From: Allobosea sp.
Lineage (GTDB): Bacteria; Pseudomonadota; Alphaproteobacteria; Rhizobiales; Beijerinckiaceae
Assembly (NCBI RefSeq): GCF_017308075.1
Contig: NZ_JAFKFX010000031.1
Location: forward strand, 1 to 64,000
Length of the DNA: 64,000 nt
Direction of reading: 5' to 3'
Each line of letters starts with the position of its first letter. Position 1 is the stretch's first letter. A program made the translations under genes and the position numbers. The notes under the pieces are model-generated. The model was given only the letters and a program-made list of their open reading frames with translations. It was not told where the DNA came from and made no database searches. Of this stretch, positions 24,639 to 34,470 are shown piece by piece.

Positions 24639-26459
24639 ATGAAGATTGGCAAGGTCACCGACGATACCCTCGCGCTCTTCGCCCGGGTCTGGCGCGAGCG
24701 GATCAGGTCCTACCTGCCGCAGATCGCGATGATTCTCGGGCTCGTCGTCGTCATCGCGGCGACGACGAGCTTCTATCCGCTCCTGATCAAGGCGGCCTTC
24801 GACGCCTTCGCCGACCCGCTGACCGCCGAATCGACGGGCTTCGTGCGCCGGGCCGAGCGGCTGGTCTCGAAGTCGATCGGCATCGAGATCGGCGTCGTCA
24901 ACGCGGTCGCGATCGTCGTGGTCATTGTCACCGCGATCAAGGGCTTCTCCCTGCTGGCCCAGACCGTGCTGACCAACAGCGTCGTCAGCCGCGTCGAGGC
25001 CGATATGCAGAGCGCGCTCTATGCGCATCTGATCGACGCCGATCTGGCGCAGCTGCAGCGCGAGAATCCGGCCTCGCTGACCCAGCGCTTCACCACCGAC
25101 TTCACCTTCATCAAGGAGGCGCTGACCCGGATCATCAATATCGCCATCCGCGATGTGGTGACCGCGATAGCGCTGGTCGGTGCCATGCTCTGGATTGATT
25201 GGCAGATGACGCTGGTCGTGCTGCTGGTCGCGCCGGTGGTGGCGAGCCCGATCGGCCGGATCGGCAAGAAGCTGCGCCGCATGGCGGCCTCCCAGCAGGA
25301 GCAGACCGGGCTCATGGCGAGTCTGGTGACCGAGAGCCTGCAGGGCGCGCGCGTCGCCAAGACCGATTCGCTCGAGCCCTATCTGAAGCACCGCGCCGCC
25401 GGCGCCTTCGAGGCGATCCGCGCGCTGAAGATGAAGGCCGCCAATGCGCGCGGCCGGCTCGACCCGCTGCTCGAGGTCGGTGGCGGCCTCGCCGTTGCCG
25501 GCGTGCTCGCTGCCATCGGCGTGCGCATCACTTCGGGCGGTTCGACCGTCGGCGACTTCACCGGCTATGTCTCGGCCCTGCTGCTGGCCGCCCAGCCGAT
25601 GCGCTCTCTCGGCAATCTCAACGCCATCGTGCAGGAGGCGGGCGCCTCGCTGAAGCGCTATTACGCGCTGATCGACGAGAAGCCCCTGGTCGCCGAGCGC
25701 CCGGATGCGAAGCCGCTCGCCATCACCGGCGGCGAAGTCGCCTTCCGTGACCTGCGCTTCCGCTATCGCGACGATGCGCGCGGGCTCGAAGGCATCGATC
25801 TCGTGGCCGAGGCGGGCAAGACCACCGCGCTGGTCGGCCGCTCCGGCTCCGGCAAGTCGACCATGCTGGCGCTGGTGCCGCGCCTCTACGATCCGAACGA
25901 GGGCCGTGTCGAGATCGACGGTCAGGATCTGCGCGACGTCACGCTGGCGAGCCTGCGCGCCCAGATCGGCGTGGTCAGCCAGGATGTCGTGCTGTTCGAC
26001 GATACCGTGCGCGCCAATATCGGCTTCGGCCGGCGCGGCGCGAGCGAGGCGGACATCATCGCTGCGGCGAAGGCGGCGGCTGCCCACGACTTCATCATGG
26101 CGATGCCGGAAGGCTATGATTCCCGGGTCGGCGAGCGCGGCTCGCGTCTCTCGGGCGGCGAGCGCCAGCGCCTCGCCATTGCTCGCGCTATCCTCAAGGA
26201 CGCGCCGATCCTGTTGCTCGACGAAGCGACGAGCGCGCTCGACACCCAGTCCGAGCGCGTGGTCCAGCAGGCGCTGACGCAGCTGATGAAGGGGCGTACC
26301 ACCCTCGTCATCGCGCATCGGCTCTCGACCGTGCGCGATGCCGACCGGATCGTCGTGCTCGACGAGGGCCGCGTCATCGAGACCGGCAGCCATGATGCGC
26401 TGATCGCCCGGGAAGGCGCCTATGCGCGTCTCTATCGGCTGCAATTCGCCGAGGACTGA
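24639..26459 (+). CDS. MsbA-like ABC exporter (fused membrane and ATPase domains)
   Basis: A 606-residue half-transporter. Six membrane helices occupy about residues 25-330, starting IAMILGLVVVIAATTSFYPLLIKAAFDAF. The ATPase domain has Walker A VGRSGSGKSTMLALV, Q-loop VVSQDVVLFDDTV, signature RLSGGERQRLAIARAIL and Walker B ILLLDEATSALD. This is the ABCB/MsbA class, which flips lipid A-core or exports hydrophobic compounds as a homodimer. Start ATG 24639 was chosen because the upstream in-frame extension runs antisense through the DSD1-type gene. Lipid A export is the closest functional parallel but is unproven. Confidence 0.88.
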   Translation: MKIGKVTDDTLALFARVWRERIRSYLPQIAMILGLVVVIAATTSFYPLLIKAAFDAFADPLTAESTGFVRRAERLVSKSIGIEIGVVNAVAIVVVIVTAIKGFSLLAQTVLTNSVVSRVEADMQSALYAHLIDADLAQLQRENPASLTQRFTTDFTFIKEALTRIINIAIRDVVTAIALVGAMLWIDWQMTLVVLLVAPVVASPIGRIGKKLRRMAASQQEQTGLMASLVTESLQGARVAKTDSLEPYLKHRAAGAFEAIRALKMKAANARGRLDPLLEVGGGLAVAGVLAAIGVRITSGGSTVGDFTGYVSALLLAAQPMRSLGNLNAIVQEAGASLKRYYALIDEKPLVAERPDAKPLAITGGEVAFRDLRFRYRDDARGLEGIDLVAEAGKTTALVGRSGSGKSTMLALVPRLYDPNEGRVEIDGQDLRDVTLASLRAQIGVVSQDVVLFDDTVRANIGFGRRGASEADIIAAAKAAAAHDFIMAMPEGYDSRVGERGSRLSGGERQRLAIARAILKDAPILLLDEATSALDTQSERVVQQALTQLMKGRTTLVIAHRLSTVRDADRIVVLDEGRVIETGSHDALIAREGAYARLYRLQFAED

Positions 26460-26549
26460 GAGTCGGCGTCCGCGCCGTCGCTGCTGACAGGACCTGCCGC
26501 ATTCGGCTGGCAAGGTTCGTCTCCAAAAGAACTGAAAAGCGACTTCGAC

Positions 26550-28082
26550 GTGACGACTTCGACCACAGACGCTGCGCCGGCGCGCAAGGCCACGCGCCGT
26601 GAATGGCTCGGCCTGATCGCCATCGCCGTGCCTTGCATGATCTACTCGATGGACCTGACGGTGCTGAACCTCGCGGTGCCGACCCTGATACGCGAGCTGA
26701 AGCCATCGGCAGGGCAGATGCTCTGGATCATCGATATCTACGGCTTCATGGTCGCCGGCTTCCTGATGACCATGGGAACGCTCGGCGACCGGATCGGCCG
26801 GCGCAAGCTCTTGCTGATCGGGGCGGCCGCCTTCGGCCTGGCGTCGACCGTCGCCGCCTTTTCGACCAGTACCGAGATGCTGATCGTGATGCGGGCCCTG
26901 CTCGGCATCGCCGGGGCGACGCTGGCGCCCTCGACGCTGTCGCTGATCGCAGTGATGTTCGAGGACGAGACCGAGCGCACCTTCGCCATCTCGATGTGGA
27001 TCGCGAGCTTCTCGGCCGGCGCCGTGATCGGCCCGCTGATCGGCGGCGCGCTGATCGAGTATTTCTGGTGGGGCTCGGTGTTCCTGATCGCGGTGCCGCC
27101 GATGCTGGTGCTGCTGGTGATCGGTCCGATCCTGCTGCCGGAATACAAGGCGCCTCAGGCCGGACGCCTCGATCTGCCGAGTGCCTTGCTCTCGCTGGCG
27201 GCGATTCTCCCGGCAATCTACGGGATCAAGCACTGGGCCGAGTTCGGGCTCTCGGTTTATGCCGCCGGTTGCATCGTTGCCGGGCTCTGGTTCGGCGTGG
27301 TGTTCACGCGCCGGCAGAAGCGCCTCGCAGACCCGATGGTCGACCTCGCCCTGTTCGGGATTGCCGCCTTCCGCGCGGCGCTGGCGATCAACCTCGCCGG
27401 CATCATGGTCATGTTCGGCAGCTTCATCTTCATGGCGCAGTATCTCCAGCTCGTCGCCGGGCTGACGCCGCTGGAAGCGGGCATCTGGTCGCTCCCCTCG
27501 GCCGTCGCCTTCACGCTCGCCTCCTTCTCGGTCACGCCGCTGTCCATCCGCTTCAGGCCGGCGACGCTGATGGCGGGCGGCATGGTGCTCTCGGGCCTCG
27601 GCTTCGCCTGGCTCGCCTTCGCGCCGACACTCGTCCAGATCGTCGCCTCCTCGATCGTGTTCTCGATCGGGTTCACGCCCGTGGTCGCGCTGACGACCGG
27701 GATCGTGGTCGGTTCGGCGCCGCAGGAGAGGGCAGGGGCCGCCTCCGCCATGTCGGAGACCAGCATCGAACTGGGCGGCGCGCTCGGCGTCGCCGTCTTC
27801 GGCAGCCTCGGCGCGGCGCTCTATCGTCAGAACATGGCCGGGCTCTCGGTCGCGGGCGTCGACAATGCGACGCTGGCGCCGGCGCGTGCGACGCTCGGCG
27901 GTGCGCTCGCCGCCGCGGAGCGGCTTGCGCCGGAACAGTCCGCGCATCTGCTCGAGGTGGCGCGCGCGGCCTTCATGACCGGCTTCCATGCGGTCGCGCT
28001 GATCGCGGTCGCCGGCATGATCTTCTGCATGGCGGTGGCGCTCACCACCTTGCGCGATGCCCGCCTCTCCGGCGGGCATTGA
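26550..28082 (+). CDS. MFS multidrug efflux transporter, DHA2 (14-helix) family
   Basis: A 510-residue 14-helix antiporter. The start YSMDLTVLNLAVPTLIREL with the D1 aspartate and the loop MGTLGDRIGRRKLLLIG are those of QacA/SmvA-type DHA2 pumps. Motif C (ASFSAGAVIGPLIGGALIEY) marks an antiporter. Likely substrates are quaternary ammonium compounds and dyes. GTG 26550 is used as start; no strong ribosome-binding site was seen. No regulator is adjacent. Confidence 0.88.
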   Translation: MTTSTTDAAPARKATRREWLGLIAIAVPCMIYSMDLTVLNLAVPTLIRELKPSAGQMLWIIDIYGFMVAGFLMTMGTLGDRIGRRKLLLIGAAAFGLASTVAAFSTSTEMLIVMRALLGIAGATLAPSTLSLIAVMFEDETERTFAISMWIASFSAGAVIGPLIGGALIEYFWWGSVFLIAVPPMLVLLVIGPILLPEYKAPQAGRLDLPSALLSLAAILPAIYGIKHWAEFGLSVYAAGCIVAGLWFGVVFTRRQKRLADPMVDLALFGIAAFRAALAINLAGIMVMFGSFIFMAQYLQLVAGLTPLEAGIWSLPSAVAFTLASFSVTPLSIRFRPATLMAGGMVLSGLGFAWLAFAPTLVQIVASSIVFSIGFTPVVALTTGIVVGSAPQERAGAASAMSETSIELGGALGVAVFGSLGAALYRQNMAGLSVAGVDNATLAPARATLGGALAAAERLAPEQSAHLLEVARAAFMTGFHAVALIAVAGMIFCMAVALTTLRDARLSGGH

Positions 28083-28088
28083 TCGCTG

Positions 28089-28658
28089 TCAGGGCTGCTC
28101 GCGAAGCAGCGCGTCGGCGGCGGCCGTGAAGCCACGGAAGGAGATCGGCAGTGTCACCTCGCGCTTGGCGGAGTCCTGATAGCGCAGCTGTCCGGCGTCG
28201 CTGAGCGCGCGCCAGCGCCTGAAGGCATCGTCGCTGAGCTGCGCCTCGCCGAAGCAGCCGCCGGGCGTGCAGCGCTGGAACACGGCGAGTGCATCCTCTT
28301 TCTCGCCGACGCTCACCCTGACGCCGGCATTGTTGCCGAGCGTCAGGTTCGGAGGCACCTGGACGACGAGCTTATAGGGTTCGGATTTGACCGGGCGGCC
28401 GAGGGCGACGAGGGCGATCGGCCCGCGCTGCCCCTGTTGCTCGATGGTCTGGACGATCTCGCAGACGCGGGTGCCGACGCCCTGCTGGCAGCGCAACAGC
28501 CAGTCGCCATAGGTCGCCGTGGTATTGTCGGGCTGGGAGACCGCGCCCGGGACGGAGGCAGACGGTGCGGACTGCGCCGGGCGCTGCGTCTGCGCGAAGG
28601 CCGGCCCTGTCAGAACCAGCGCCGGCAGCAGTGCGAGGAGCGTCGATTTGGTCAGCAT
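28089..28658 (-). CDS. IalB-family secreted protein
   Basis: A 189-residue exported protein with a signal peptide ending GPAFA. The IalB domain is recognised by ATYGDWLLRCQQ, the following CEIVQTIEQQGQR, and CTPGGCFGEAQLSDD, with four cysteines suited to two disulfides. IalB of Bartonella promotes erythrocyte invasion; in free-living Hyphomicrobiales the family is common and its role is unknown. Upstream in-frame residues would abolish the signal peptide, hence start 28658. It is convergent with the MFS gene, six bases apart. Confidence 0.85.
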   Translation of the reverse strand: MLTKSTLLALLPALVLTGPAFAQTQRPAQSAPSASVPGAVSQPDNTTATYGDWLLRCQQGVGTRVCEIVQTIEQQGQRGPIALVALGRPVKSEPYKLVVQVPPNLTLGNNAGVRVSVGEKEDALAVFQRCTPGGCFGEAQLSDDAFRRWRALSDAGQLRYQDSAKREVTLPISFRGFTAAADALLREQP

Positions 28659-28930
28659 GGCGGAACCGGATCGATTGGCGGGGAGGCCGAGTTGAAGCGC
28701 AAGGGCGGCCGGAGGCAAGAGGCCCTCTGGCTTCGCGCCGAGCAGTCGCGCGCGATCTTCGCGCCAGTCCGGTGTCCAGGCAAGGACATGGTCTTCGATG
28801 CGTCCCGCGGCAGGTCGAGCGAGCCGGAAACGCTTCGCGCGCAGCAGGCGCCGGATCGCTTGGAAAAGCGATGGAAGGAATCGGAGCACGCCCGCGTTTC
28901 AGGGAAGCGTGGACGTGCTCTGGACGCTCG

Positions 28931-29983
<1,053 letters not shown>

Positions 29984-30051
29984 CTAATCGTATGTGTCCG
30001 CCGAAGCAATGCCGGCGGCGCGGGTTCGCCCGATTGCGAACCCGCCGGGGC

Positions 30052-30708
30052 TCAGGCCATGCAGGGCTCTTCGCTGCGGTTCGAGCTCTGCTCCTGCTGC
30101 TGCCGCTGCTGGGCCGGAGCCCAGCCTGAAGAGCTCCAGCTCTTCAGGGCGGCCCAGGTCGAGCGGTCGAGCCGGAACTGCTCGCAGGGGAAGAGACCGC
30201 CGCGCGCCGGCAGAGACTTCAGGAAGGAGCCCTCCTGGCGGAAGCCGCTCTTCTCCAGGACCCGGCGCGAGGCCGGGTTGATGACGCGGCTGTCGGCCTC
30301 GACCGCCTCGATCTCGACCAGAGAGAACAGCGTATCGATCAGGGCCTGCACGGCCTCGGTCGCGTAGCCCTTGTTCCAGTGCGGCGTGCCGAGCCAGTAG
30401 CCGATGAAGGGGCGCCCGCTGGCCTGCGGGTGCGCGCCAATCATCCCGATCAGCTCATTGGGCCGATCGCGCGGCGTGATCGCCAGCACCAGATGCTCGC
30501 CGAGCGCGTTGCCCTTGCGCATTGCGAAGATGAAGGGCTCGGCCGCTCCGGACGGGTAGGGATGCGGGATCGAGGCCGTCATTTCGGCCACGGCCTTGGC
30601 GCCGGCGAGCCGCAGGATCGCGGCAGCATCGGCCACCCGCGGCCAGCGCAGCCACAGGCGCCGCGTCTCGAGCCGGAAGACGTCGTCTCTTGTCAGTTCG
30701 GGGAACAT
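30052..30708 (-). CDS. GNAT N-acetyltransferase (RimJ/RimL type)
   Basis: A 218-residue acetyltransferase. The N-terminal LETRRLWLRWPRVADAAAI and the acetyl-CoA region YWLGTPHWNKGYATEAVQALIDTLF are those of the RimJ/L group, with NPASRRVLEKSGFRQEG as the last motif. The C-terminal tail is glutamine- and serine-rich and probably disordered. ATG 30708 has GGAGAG upstream. It lies between rpmA and obgE, a conserved neighbourhood that suggests acetylation of a ribosomal or translation protein; the substrate is not known. Confidence 0.87.
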   Translation of the reverse strand: MFPELTRDDVFRLETRRLWLRWPRVADAAAILRLAGAKAVAEMTASIPHPYPSGAAEPFIFAMRKGNALGEHLVLAITPRDRPNELIGMIGAHPQASGRPFIGYWLGTPHWNKGYATEAVQALIDTLFSLVEIEAVEADSRVINPASRRVLEKSGFRQEGSFLKSLPARGGLFPCEQFRLDRSTWAALKSWSSSGWAPAQQRQQQEQSSNRSEEPCMA

Positions 30709-30736
30709 CAGGTCTCTCCGTCGGCGCAACGAGAAA

Positions 30737-30847
30737 GGGGAGATGGGCTTTGGTCCCATCTCCCCCGGTTCGCTGACCTTCGGGAAACCCGTGACGGGTT
30801 TTTGCCCCTTCTCGATCGTCCGGTTCGATGGAACCGACGGATCGAGA
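30737..30847. terminator. Cluster of three hairpins between rpmA and the GNAT gene
   Basis: Perfect arms GGGGAGATGGG / CCCATCTCCCC pair at 30737-30765. AAACCCG / CGGGTTT pair at 30785-30803. A longer imperfect stem starts TCTCGATC and ends GATCGAGA at 30810-30847. On the minus strand the last one comes first after the rpmA stop. None has a strong minus-strand T-run, so partial termination or mRNA 3'-end stabilisation is likelier than a full stop. Confidence 0.5.
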
Positions 30848-30865
30848 GAGTTCCCTATCCGCCGT

Positions 30866-31132
30866 TTATTCTGCGGCCTCTTGGGCCGGGACTACGTTGA
30901 CGAAAGCTCGGCCGAGTTTCGTCGTGAATCGGACGCGGCCGTTCGCCGTGGCAAAAAGGGTATGATCCTTGCCAAGGCCAACGTTCACGCCGGGATGGAA
31001 TTTGGTGCCGCGCTGACGCACGATGATGTTGCCGGCCACGACCGCCTGGTCGCCGAAGCGCTTCACGCCGAGACGCTTGCTTTCGGAGTCGCGACCATTG
31101 CGCGACGAGCCGCCTGCTTTTTTGTGAGCCAT
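30866..31132 (-). CDS. rpmA: 50S ribosomal protein L27
   Basis: An 88-residue L27 with the usual start [20 protein letters not shown], the basic core [19 protein letters not shown] and [19 protein letters not shown]. The N-terminus reaches the peptidyl transferase centre and helps place tRNA in the P site. No Firmicutes-type cleavable leader is present. It lies downstream of rplU by about 100 bases. Confidence 0.98.
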   Translation of the reverse strand: MAHKKAGGSSRNGRDSESKRLGVKRFGDQAVVAGNIIVRQRGTKFHPGVNVGLGKDHTLFATANGRVRFTTKLGRAFVNVVPAQEAAE

Positions 31133-31231
31133 AACGCCCTACCTTGAAAACTCTTCAGTCCATGTAACCCGAATCGGCGGCAAATGCCACCCGTTTCGGA
31201 AACGAAGCTCTTGCGAGGCTGACAGCCGGGG

Positions 31232-31906
31232 TCAGTAGTCCTCACCCGAGGCGAGCTCGGCCTGGTCGGCCTTGGCCCGCGGCGGCTTGCCGGCGAGCAA
31301 CTCCTTGGCCTGCTCGACCCACTCTTCGCGGGTGGCGCGGCCGCGCAGCTTGAGCTCCTCGTCCCACTTGGCGATGTCGGCCTCGGTCCACGACGCGATG
31401 TCGTTCCACGAGGTGATGCCGGCGGCGCGCAGCTTCTTCTCGATGGTCGGGCCGACGCCCGAGATCAGCGAGAGGTTCGAGGCGTCGAGGCCCTCGGACT
31501 TGGCGGCCTTGGTCGACTTGCCCTTGACGGCTTCGCTGCCGGCCTTGAGCGCAACGGGGGCAGCTTCACCCTTCTTCATCTCCGGCTTCTTGCCACCGGT
31601 GAGGATCTCGGTGATGCGCACCACGGTCAGCTCGGCGCGGAAGCCGCGCTTGCGCTTCGAATTCTGGCGGCGGCGCTTCTTGAAGGCGATGACCTTCTCG
31701 CCGCGGGTCTGCTCGACGATCTCGCCGGCGACGGTGATGTCGCCCAGGAAGGGCGCGCCGATCGTCGACTTCTCGCCATCGGTCAGCATCAGCACGGAGC
31801 CGAAGGCGACGGTGTCGCCCGGGTTGCCCTCGAGCTTGGCGATCGTGATGCGGTCATTGGTGGCGACGCGGAATTGCTTGCCGCCGGTCTTGATGACTGC
31901 GAACAT
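31232..31906 (-). CDS. rplU: 50S ribosomal protein L21 with C-terminal helix-hairpin-helix extension
   Basis: A 224-residue protein, about twice the normal L21. Residues 1-103 are canonical L21 (MFAVIKTGGKQFRVATND, KKRRRQNSKRKRGFR, then HRQ-like VRITEI). A Lys/Ala linker follows (about 104-145). A helix-hairpin-helix domain comes last (about 146-210; LSLISGVGPTIEKKLRAAGI, ASWTEADIAKWDEELKLRGR). Such extensions are known in Rhizobiales L21. The second of two adjacent ATGs (31906) gives the standard start and correct GGAG spacing. The extension may bind rRNA or DNA; its role is unproven. Confidence 0.96.
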   Translation of the reverse strand: MFAVIKTGGKQFRVATNDRITIAKLEGNPGDTVAFGSVLMLTDGEKSTIGAPFLGDITVAGEIVEQTRGEKVIAFKKRRRQNSKRKRGFRAELTVVRITEILTGGKKPEMKKGEAAPVALKAGSEAVKGKSTKAAKSEGLDASNLSLISGVGPTIEKKLRAAGITSWNDIASWTEADIAKWDEELKLRGRATREEWVEQAKELLAGKPPRAKADQAELASGEDY

Positions 31907-32247
31907 CATTGTTCTCCATGTTCGGCCCCGCCCTGTCATGGATCCGCGAAGGGAGCGCATGCGGGGCGGCTTTTTGGCAGTCGTTGCGTTTTGGGTTCGC
32001 TCCTTGGGCCGGTCGCTGCCGGTTCGATCTCGAACCTGACGAGGCTTCGGCCAAAAGAGATCAGGCGCGGGTTTCCCCACGCCGGATGAGGCTCTCTAGG
32101 CGCGGAGGGCGCTTGCGTCAAGGAAAACTCCGCGTTCGACGGAGGGCGCGGGGCGCTCGAGCGAAGAGCTGTCGAGTTCTGCATGAACGGGCTTGTGCAG
32201 CGCGGGACTCGTGTGTAACAAGCACCCCGCTTCGACATGAGCACCGC

Positions 32248-32337
32248 GGACAGGTGGCAGAGTGGTTGAATGCACCGCACTCGAAATGCGGCATACCTTC
32301 ACGGGTATCGGGGGTTCAAATCCCTCCCTGTCCGCCA
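32248..32337 (+). tRNA. tRNA-Ser (anticodon CGA)
   Basis: A 90-nt class II tRNA. The acceptor stem GGACAGG pairs with CCTGTCC, discriminator G, encoded CCA. The D-arm starts TGGCAGAGTGGTTGAA, the anticodon loop is CTCGAAA (CGA, reads UCG), the long variable arm follows, and the T-arm is GGGGGTTCAAATCCCTCC. A T-run follows about 16 bases later. A decayed accessory stretch begins downstream, and tRNA-Ser genes are frequent integration sites, though no duplicated 3' end was found in this window. Confidence 0.97.
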
Positions 32338-32686
32338 CTTCCCTTGGAATGATCGATTTTTTTGCCCTTGCGGGCAAGCTGCGATAGCTGCCGACAGGCG
32401 GACCGTCAGGGTGCGCCGCCGGCCGCGATTCGAGAAATCTCCCGCACATGGTTGAACAGGTCGAGAATCGCGCCGGTCAGCGTCTCGAACTCGGCGACCC
32501 GTCTCACTTGCCTGGATCCCCGATCATGCGGAGGGCGCTTGCGACGTCGATTGCCGGGTTACTCTCCGAGGAGGTCGCCGTACAGGCTCGCATTGGCGAG
32601 AGCCGGCGATATGCGACGCGGTGCAGGTAGCCCCTTGACCGCAGCTAAGCCACAAGGTGACGCTGGGGCGATCCGACAGGGGCTAA
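32338..32686. other. Intergenic region downstream of tRNA-Ser
   Basis: It holds the run GATTTTTTT about 16 bases after the tRNA, a plausible termination site, and GCCCTTGCGGGC hairpin sequence. Short ORFs such as 32448-32630 have no ribosome-binding site or recognisable motif. No gene is supported. Confidence 0.4.
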
Positions 32687-33790
32687 ATGATGCTTAGACT
32701 GGCTGCGGCTTTGACAATGGCGCTCTTGGCATCGCCGGCGTTGTCTCAAGATCACCCTATGCACTTGCTGAAGGAGCCTTGGATCAGGGCGAAGTGGTCT
32801 CACGCGGTATAGGGCTCAGGATTCAATTACTCTTGGGTCGGCGATCTGTCGGGCGTCGCCTCCGCTACTGAGACGATGCGGGACGCATCGGGCAAGAGCT
32901 GGACGGTAGCGGAACTCTGCCAGCCACATGACTGCGCCGACAACAAGCTCGCGGTGATTATCGATCGCCAGAATCGCGACCTCTGGGGTTTGCTCCTCAA
33001 GGCCAACCCGACCTCTCGCAGATATTTCGGCAATCCCGGCCCCGAGGAGAAGGCGTTACTGGAGGCCGCGTTTCGCGGCAGCCTCGCCAATGTCGGCAGC
33101 AGGAGCACGGGCGTTGTCGCTGCGGAGCAGGACGATGGTGAAGTGCTGCTCAACACACCTTTATCCGAGCCGCCACGGGGCGCCCCGGCGCAGGCTGCCG
33201 CGCAGAGCGTGCCGGCAGCCCCGCAGAATCAGCCGCCGCGAGAGCAGCCGTCTGCCGAGCCAGCGGTATGGCGCTATGGCAATCACCCGCTATTCGGGCA
33301 GTCTGCCCATGTCGACAGCGGGGGCGAAAGCGTCGGCCTCGTCTGCGCATTTCGCGGCGTCGATCTGATGCGAAGCGAGACCGTGCTGTTTCGGATTACG
33401 CGCGGCTTATCGCCCCAATCCACCACGCCCGGTCGCAGTTCTATCTTCGTCGAAGGGCAGGTCAGCGGCGGCAGCGTGCTGTTCAAACCGCACCCGCGTG
33501 GCTTCTTGGAGATGAAAGAGAATGCCTGTGGATACATCGAGACTATCCGCCGCGGCAAGGCGCTCCTCTTTGCCGAGGGTACCTTCATCAGTGTTGAAAG
33601 CCGCGGCAGGACGTCTGTTACTACGTTGGAGCAGCGCGGGGTCAGGAAAGAAATCGCGGGCGACCGCGACCTGCACAAGCTGGTCGACACGAAGCGCGTA
33701 CCCTTGACGGGCGCGGCGAAGGCAATCCGGCAGCTGATCAACGCCTGTCCCGCAATTAGGGCGGATTTCAAGAATGACTGCGGGGTTTGA
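32687..33790 (+). pseudogene. Ivy-like lysozyme-inhibitor-domain protein with in-frame TAG
   Basis: An AGGGG site precedes ATG 32687/32690 and a signal peptide (MLRLAAALTMALLASPALSQ). Forty codons on, TAG at 32810-32812 interrupts the frame. The same frame then runs open to 33790, with the Ivy hallmark ELCQPHDCADNKLAV at about residues 77-91 and WGLLLK shortly after. A Pro/Gln-rich linker (AAPQNQPPREQP) leads to a C-terminal domain of about 180 residues that was not recognised. Ivy proteins inhibit C-type lysozyme in the periplasm. Re-initiation at ATG 32876 would give a 304-residue protein without a signal. A nonsense mutation is likeliest. Confidence 0.7.
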
Positions 33791-34212
33791 CGCGTTTTTC
33801 CGGCCCGACCGCACATCCGCAGCCGGGCCGGCTAGCTGTTGCGCCGCTTCCTCTAGCACCCCACCAAGCCGATCAGACTCCCAGCGCCTCAGCACGGCCG
33901 TCTGAAACGACTGCGGCCGGACAATTTCGACCTGGCAGAAGCCGCCGATACCGGCCACAGCAGGCCCCACACCCGCGTGCGCGTCGCGGACCTTGCGCCG
34001 CTCTTCCATCAGGGTGACGCCGGCGCTTCGGCAAAGTCGATCGGAGCGCGACGGTTGGCAGATCTCCGGCAATAGTGACCCGATGCCCGGTCTGATCTTG
34101 CCCGGAGCCGTAATGATCCGCGCGCGGCTGAACGTGTTCGCCCGGCGCAGGCCTCCGGCTACCCTGCCGTGAAGCGCCCCGGCCCCGCTGATGCGGGGCC
34201 GGGGCGGTCTTG
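33791..34212. other. Intergenic region with a strong hairpin near its end
   Basis: No convincing gene. At 34175-34206 the arms CGCCCCGGCCCCGC / GCGGGGCCGGGGCG form a perfect 14-bp hairpin with a TGAT loop, just downstream of the minus-strand Tat-signal gene; no T-run follows on that strand, so it may be a weak terminator. Confidence 0.4.
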
Positions 34213-34470
34213 TCAGTACACCCAGCGGCAGACCCGCCGACGGCGGCCGAACCGGTCCCGCGTTACGGTGCAGACCTGGCGCCGCCGACGCGGGCCGCGA
34301 TAAGGCCGGCCGCGGTAATACTGGGTGAATTCCGACGGGGTCTCGTCAAGCTTGGCGGCCGTGTCGAGCGGCAGCTGGGACGCTTTTGCCGCCTCGCTCG
34401 CGACCACGGTTCCGACCGCCGTAGCGGCGATGCCGCCGAACAGGGCAGTGAGAAATGAACGTCGATTCAT
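34213..34470 (-). CDS. Small Tat-signal protein with Arg/Tyr-rich C-terminus
   Basis: An 85-residue protein with a twin-arginine signal MNRRSFLTALFGGIAATAVG, ending near ASEAAKAS. The mature part contains TPSEFTQYYRGRPYRG and ends with arginine-rich RRRRQVCTVTRDRFGRRRR and CRWVY, with two cysteines. Similar tiny Tat-signal proteins are frequent in Rhizobiales and have no known function; the basic tail could bind nucleic acid, cell wall or LPS. GGAG lies six bases upstream of ATG 34470, supporting this start over 34497. Confidence 0.7.
   Translation of the reverse strand: MNRRSFLTALFGGIAATAVGTVVASEAAKASQLPLDTAAKLDETPSEFTQYYRGRPYRGPRRRRQVCTVTRDRFGRRRRVCRWVY

Noticed and set aside
24573-28079. 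A 1168-residue minus-strand open frame across the MsbA-like and DHA2 genes
   Set aside because: It is low-complexity Arg/His/Asp/Gly sequence made by the antisense of two clear transporter genes in high-GC DNA.
33407-34072. A 221-residue minus-strand frame over the end of the Ivy-like gene
   Set aside because: It is antisense to the Ivy-like gene over most of its length, has no ribosome-binding site and no recognisable domain.
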